DNA from: Sulfuricurvum sp.
GTDB taxonomy: Bacteria; Campylobacterota; Campylobacteria; Campylobacterales; Sulfurimonadaceae
Direction of reading: 5' to 3'
Length of the DNA: 12,906 nucleotides
NCBI GenBank assembly: GCA_022729835.1
Contig: DZBC01000031.1
Location: 1-12,906, forward strand
The number at the start of each line of letters is the position of its first letter. Position 1 is the stretch's first letter. The notes under the pieces are model-generated. The model worked only from the letters and a program-made list of their open reading frames with translations. It was not told the origin of the DNA and ran no database searches. Position numbers and translations under genes: made by a program. Positions 11,817 through 12,906 of the stretch are shown here, one piece after another.

Positions 11817-12906
11817 CTACCCTTCAAGCGCCTCAGCAATCAACTCGATCGGATTTTTAAAATGCGCCTTCACCTCGGCCTCAAAGAGCGAGTTGGTGAT
11901 CTGCATGCGACAGGCCGAACACTCCGCCGCCACAACGCCGGCACCGCTTTGCTCGATCATAGCCGCTTTGGGGCGACCCGCCGCTTGGGCGAAATGAAAC
12001 TTTTCAGTCTGCATCGTCACCCCCCCAAAACCGCAACAGGCGTTGGGATCACTCATCTCTTTGATCGTATAGTTTTGCGCGATAAGGCGGCGCGGCTCTT
12101 GATAGACCCCTTGCATTTTACGCGCATGGCAAGGGTCGTGATAGGTTACATGTAAGGCTTTTTTGGGCTTTGACGCCAATAGGTTGCGCAGATGGGTGTG
12201 CTGTTCTAGCCATTCAGTGGCCATAAAGATCTTCCCTTTGAGCGCCGTAGCGCGCGCTTTCCACGCTTCGTCATCATGAAAAAAGTGCTCGTAATCGACC
12301 TTAATCATGGCGCTACATGTAGCCTCCGGGATAATGATCGCCTCGACCTCACCCATGAAACTCTCAAAATAGCGGATGTTCTTTTGGGCGTTGTGGCGCA
12401 CGGTGTCAAAATCGCCCGTGAAATAAGCCGGTGCACCGCAGCAGAGCTGCTTTTTGGGGATCATCACGTCGATATCGAGGGCTTTAAGGATTTTCATCAG
12501 GCTATCGCCGATGCTCGTGTAGTTGTAGTTGGCCAGACAGCCGATAAAAATCGCCACTTTGCGCTTGCCGCCGTTATTGGTCTGCTCGGGGTAGGAGTTC
12601 AGAAACGAGGTTTTGGTGAGGCTTGGCAACAGACGGTCTTTTTTGATAATCGGCAGGCTAAAACGCGGCTCCATCGAGCTTTTGTCGGCATGGATTTTAA
12701 AGCCGCAGGTTTGAAAAACGTAGCCCATCTTGAAGAGCATATCATTGAGCACGCGGTGGCGCAACAGCAGAAAAAAGGCGCGCTTGTACCATGCGATCCC
12801 ATAAATCTCCGCCAAGTCCGCGCGCACCTGCTCGATCACCATATCGGTGGGCAGCGCATTGGGGCAGACATCCACGCAGTTGGTACACAAAAAGCAGCTC
12901 TCGAAA
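11817..12906 (-). CDS. CCG-domain (Fe-S) oxidoreductase subunit, GlcF/LutA-like (N-terminus outside the window)
   Basis: The reading frame is open to the window edge, so the true start lies to the right; about 362 residues are visible. The first of these contain CFLCTNCVDVCP, the CxxCxxCxxxCP half of a two-cluster [4Fe-4S] ferredoxin domain. Two cysteine-rich CCG domains follow: one with GCLANYNY ... QLCCGAPAYFTG, the other with HDPCHARKMQG ... NACCGFGGVTM ... ECSACRMQI. Ferredoxin plus two CCG domains is the layout of GlcF (glycolate oxidase), LutA, GlpC and HdrD-type subunits, which pass electrons from a partner dehydrogenase toward quinone or heterodisulfide. The partner is not in view, so the substrate cannot be fixed; a 2-hydroxyacid dehydrogenase such as glycolate or lactate is the simplest guess. 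It contains two copies of the TACATGTA palindrome. Confidence 0.85.
   Translation of the reverse strand, partial: FESCFLCTNCVDVCPNALPTDMVIEQVRADLAEIYGIAWYKRAFFLLLRHRVLNDMLFKMGYVFQTCGFKIHADKSSMEPRFSLPIIKKDRLLPSLTKTSFLNSYPEQTNNGGKRKVAIFIGCLANYNYTSIGDSLMKILKALDIDVMIPKKQLCCGAPAYFTGDFDTVRHNAQKNIRYFESFMGEVEAIIIPEATCSAMIKVDYEHFFHDDEAWKARATALKGKIFMATEWLEQHTHLRNLLASKPKKALHVTYHDPCHARKMQGVYQEPRRLIAQNYTIKEMSDPNACCGFGGVTMQTEKFHFAQAAGRPKAAMIEQSGAGVVAAECSACRMQITNSLFEAEVKAHFKNPIELIAEALEG
12146..12155. repeat. TTACATGTAA palindrome, copy 10
   Basis: Exact 10-mer in the iron-sulfur subunit gene. On the coding strand it has the GCC left flank of copies 1 and 2 and reads Ala-Leu-His-Val-Thr, just before the conserved YHDPCH. 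Confidence 0.85.
12313..12322. repeat. CTACATGTAG palindrome variant, copy 11
   Basis: Two-base variant that remains palindromic (GCTACATGTAGC, 12312-12323). On the coding strand it reads Ala-Thr-Cys-Ser. Confidence 0.6.

Noticed and set aside
1..12906. CRISPR array, insertion sequence, tRNA or phage genes
   Set aside because: No regularly spaced direct repeats, transposase or integrase motifs, terminal inverted repeats or cloverleaf sequences were seen; the iterated palindromes are irregularly spaced.

Overview
The window looks like a chromosomal segment of a free-living Campylobacterota (Epsilonproteobacteria) bacterium, perhaps of a Sulfurimonas/Sulfuricurvum-like lineage. This is inferred from the style of several proteins (a secreted thioredoxin-fold-like protein, response-regulator-like sequence, GrpE), AAAGGA-type ribosome binding sites and short intergenic gaps. 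No rRNA or tRNA is present, so the placement is by protein resemblance only.

Layout. 1-403 (minus): 5' part of grpE. It is driven by a near-perfect sigma70 promoter that overlaps a HAIR-like inverted repeat, the kind of site bound by the heat-shock repressor HspR. 404-615: divergent regulatory region with two further inverted repeats. 616-2969 (plus): a likely operon of a 45-aa lipoprotein, an AsmA-like membrane-anchored protein and a response-regulator-like protein whose receiver domain has lost its phospho-acceptor section. 2892-3383 (minus): a small secreted thioredoxin-fold-like protein whose 3' end overlaps the previous gene by 78 bp. 3444-4958 (plus): a two-domain SagB-type nitroreductase. 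4940-8296 (minus): lgt followed 6 nt later by a GH17-GT2 fusion related to NdvB glucan synthases. 8297-8516: divergent promoter region. 8517-10085 (plus): an AT-richer gene for a secreted protein of unknown function. 10163-11811 (plus): a 32-codon remnant of an AIM24-family gene coupled to a TMEM43-family gene, then a DUF805 gene. 11817-12906 (minus): the larger part of a CCG-domain iron-sulfur oxidoreductase subunit running off the window.

The most striking signal is a short palindrome. TTACATGTAA occurs eight times exactly and three more times as a one- or two-base variant, where about 0.01 exact copies would be expected by chance. All eleven ACATGT hexamers in the window lie inside TACATGTA. 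Ten of the eleven are inside genes of unrelated function on both strands, mostly read as Leu-His-Val, and one is in the lgt/8517 divergent promoter region. This resembles a highly iterated genomic palindrome (compare HIP1 of cyanobacteria) rather than an ordinary operator. No complete defence system, CRISPR array, insertion sequence or RNA gene was recognised.
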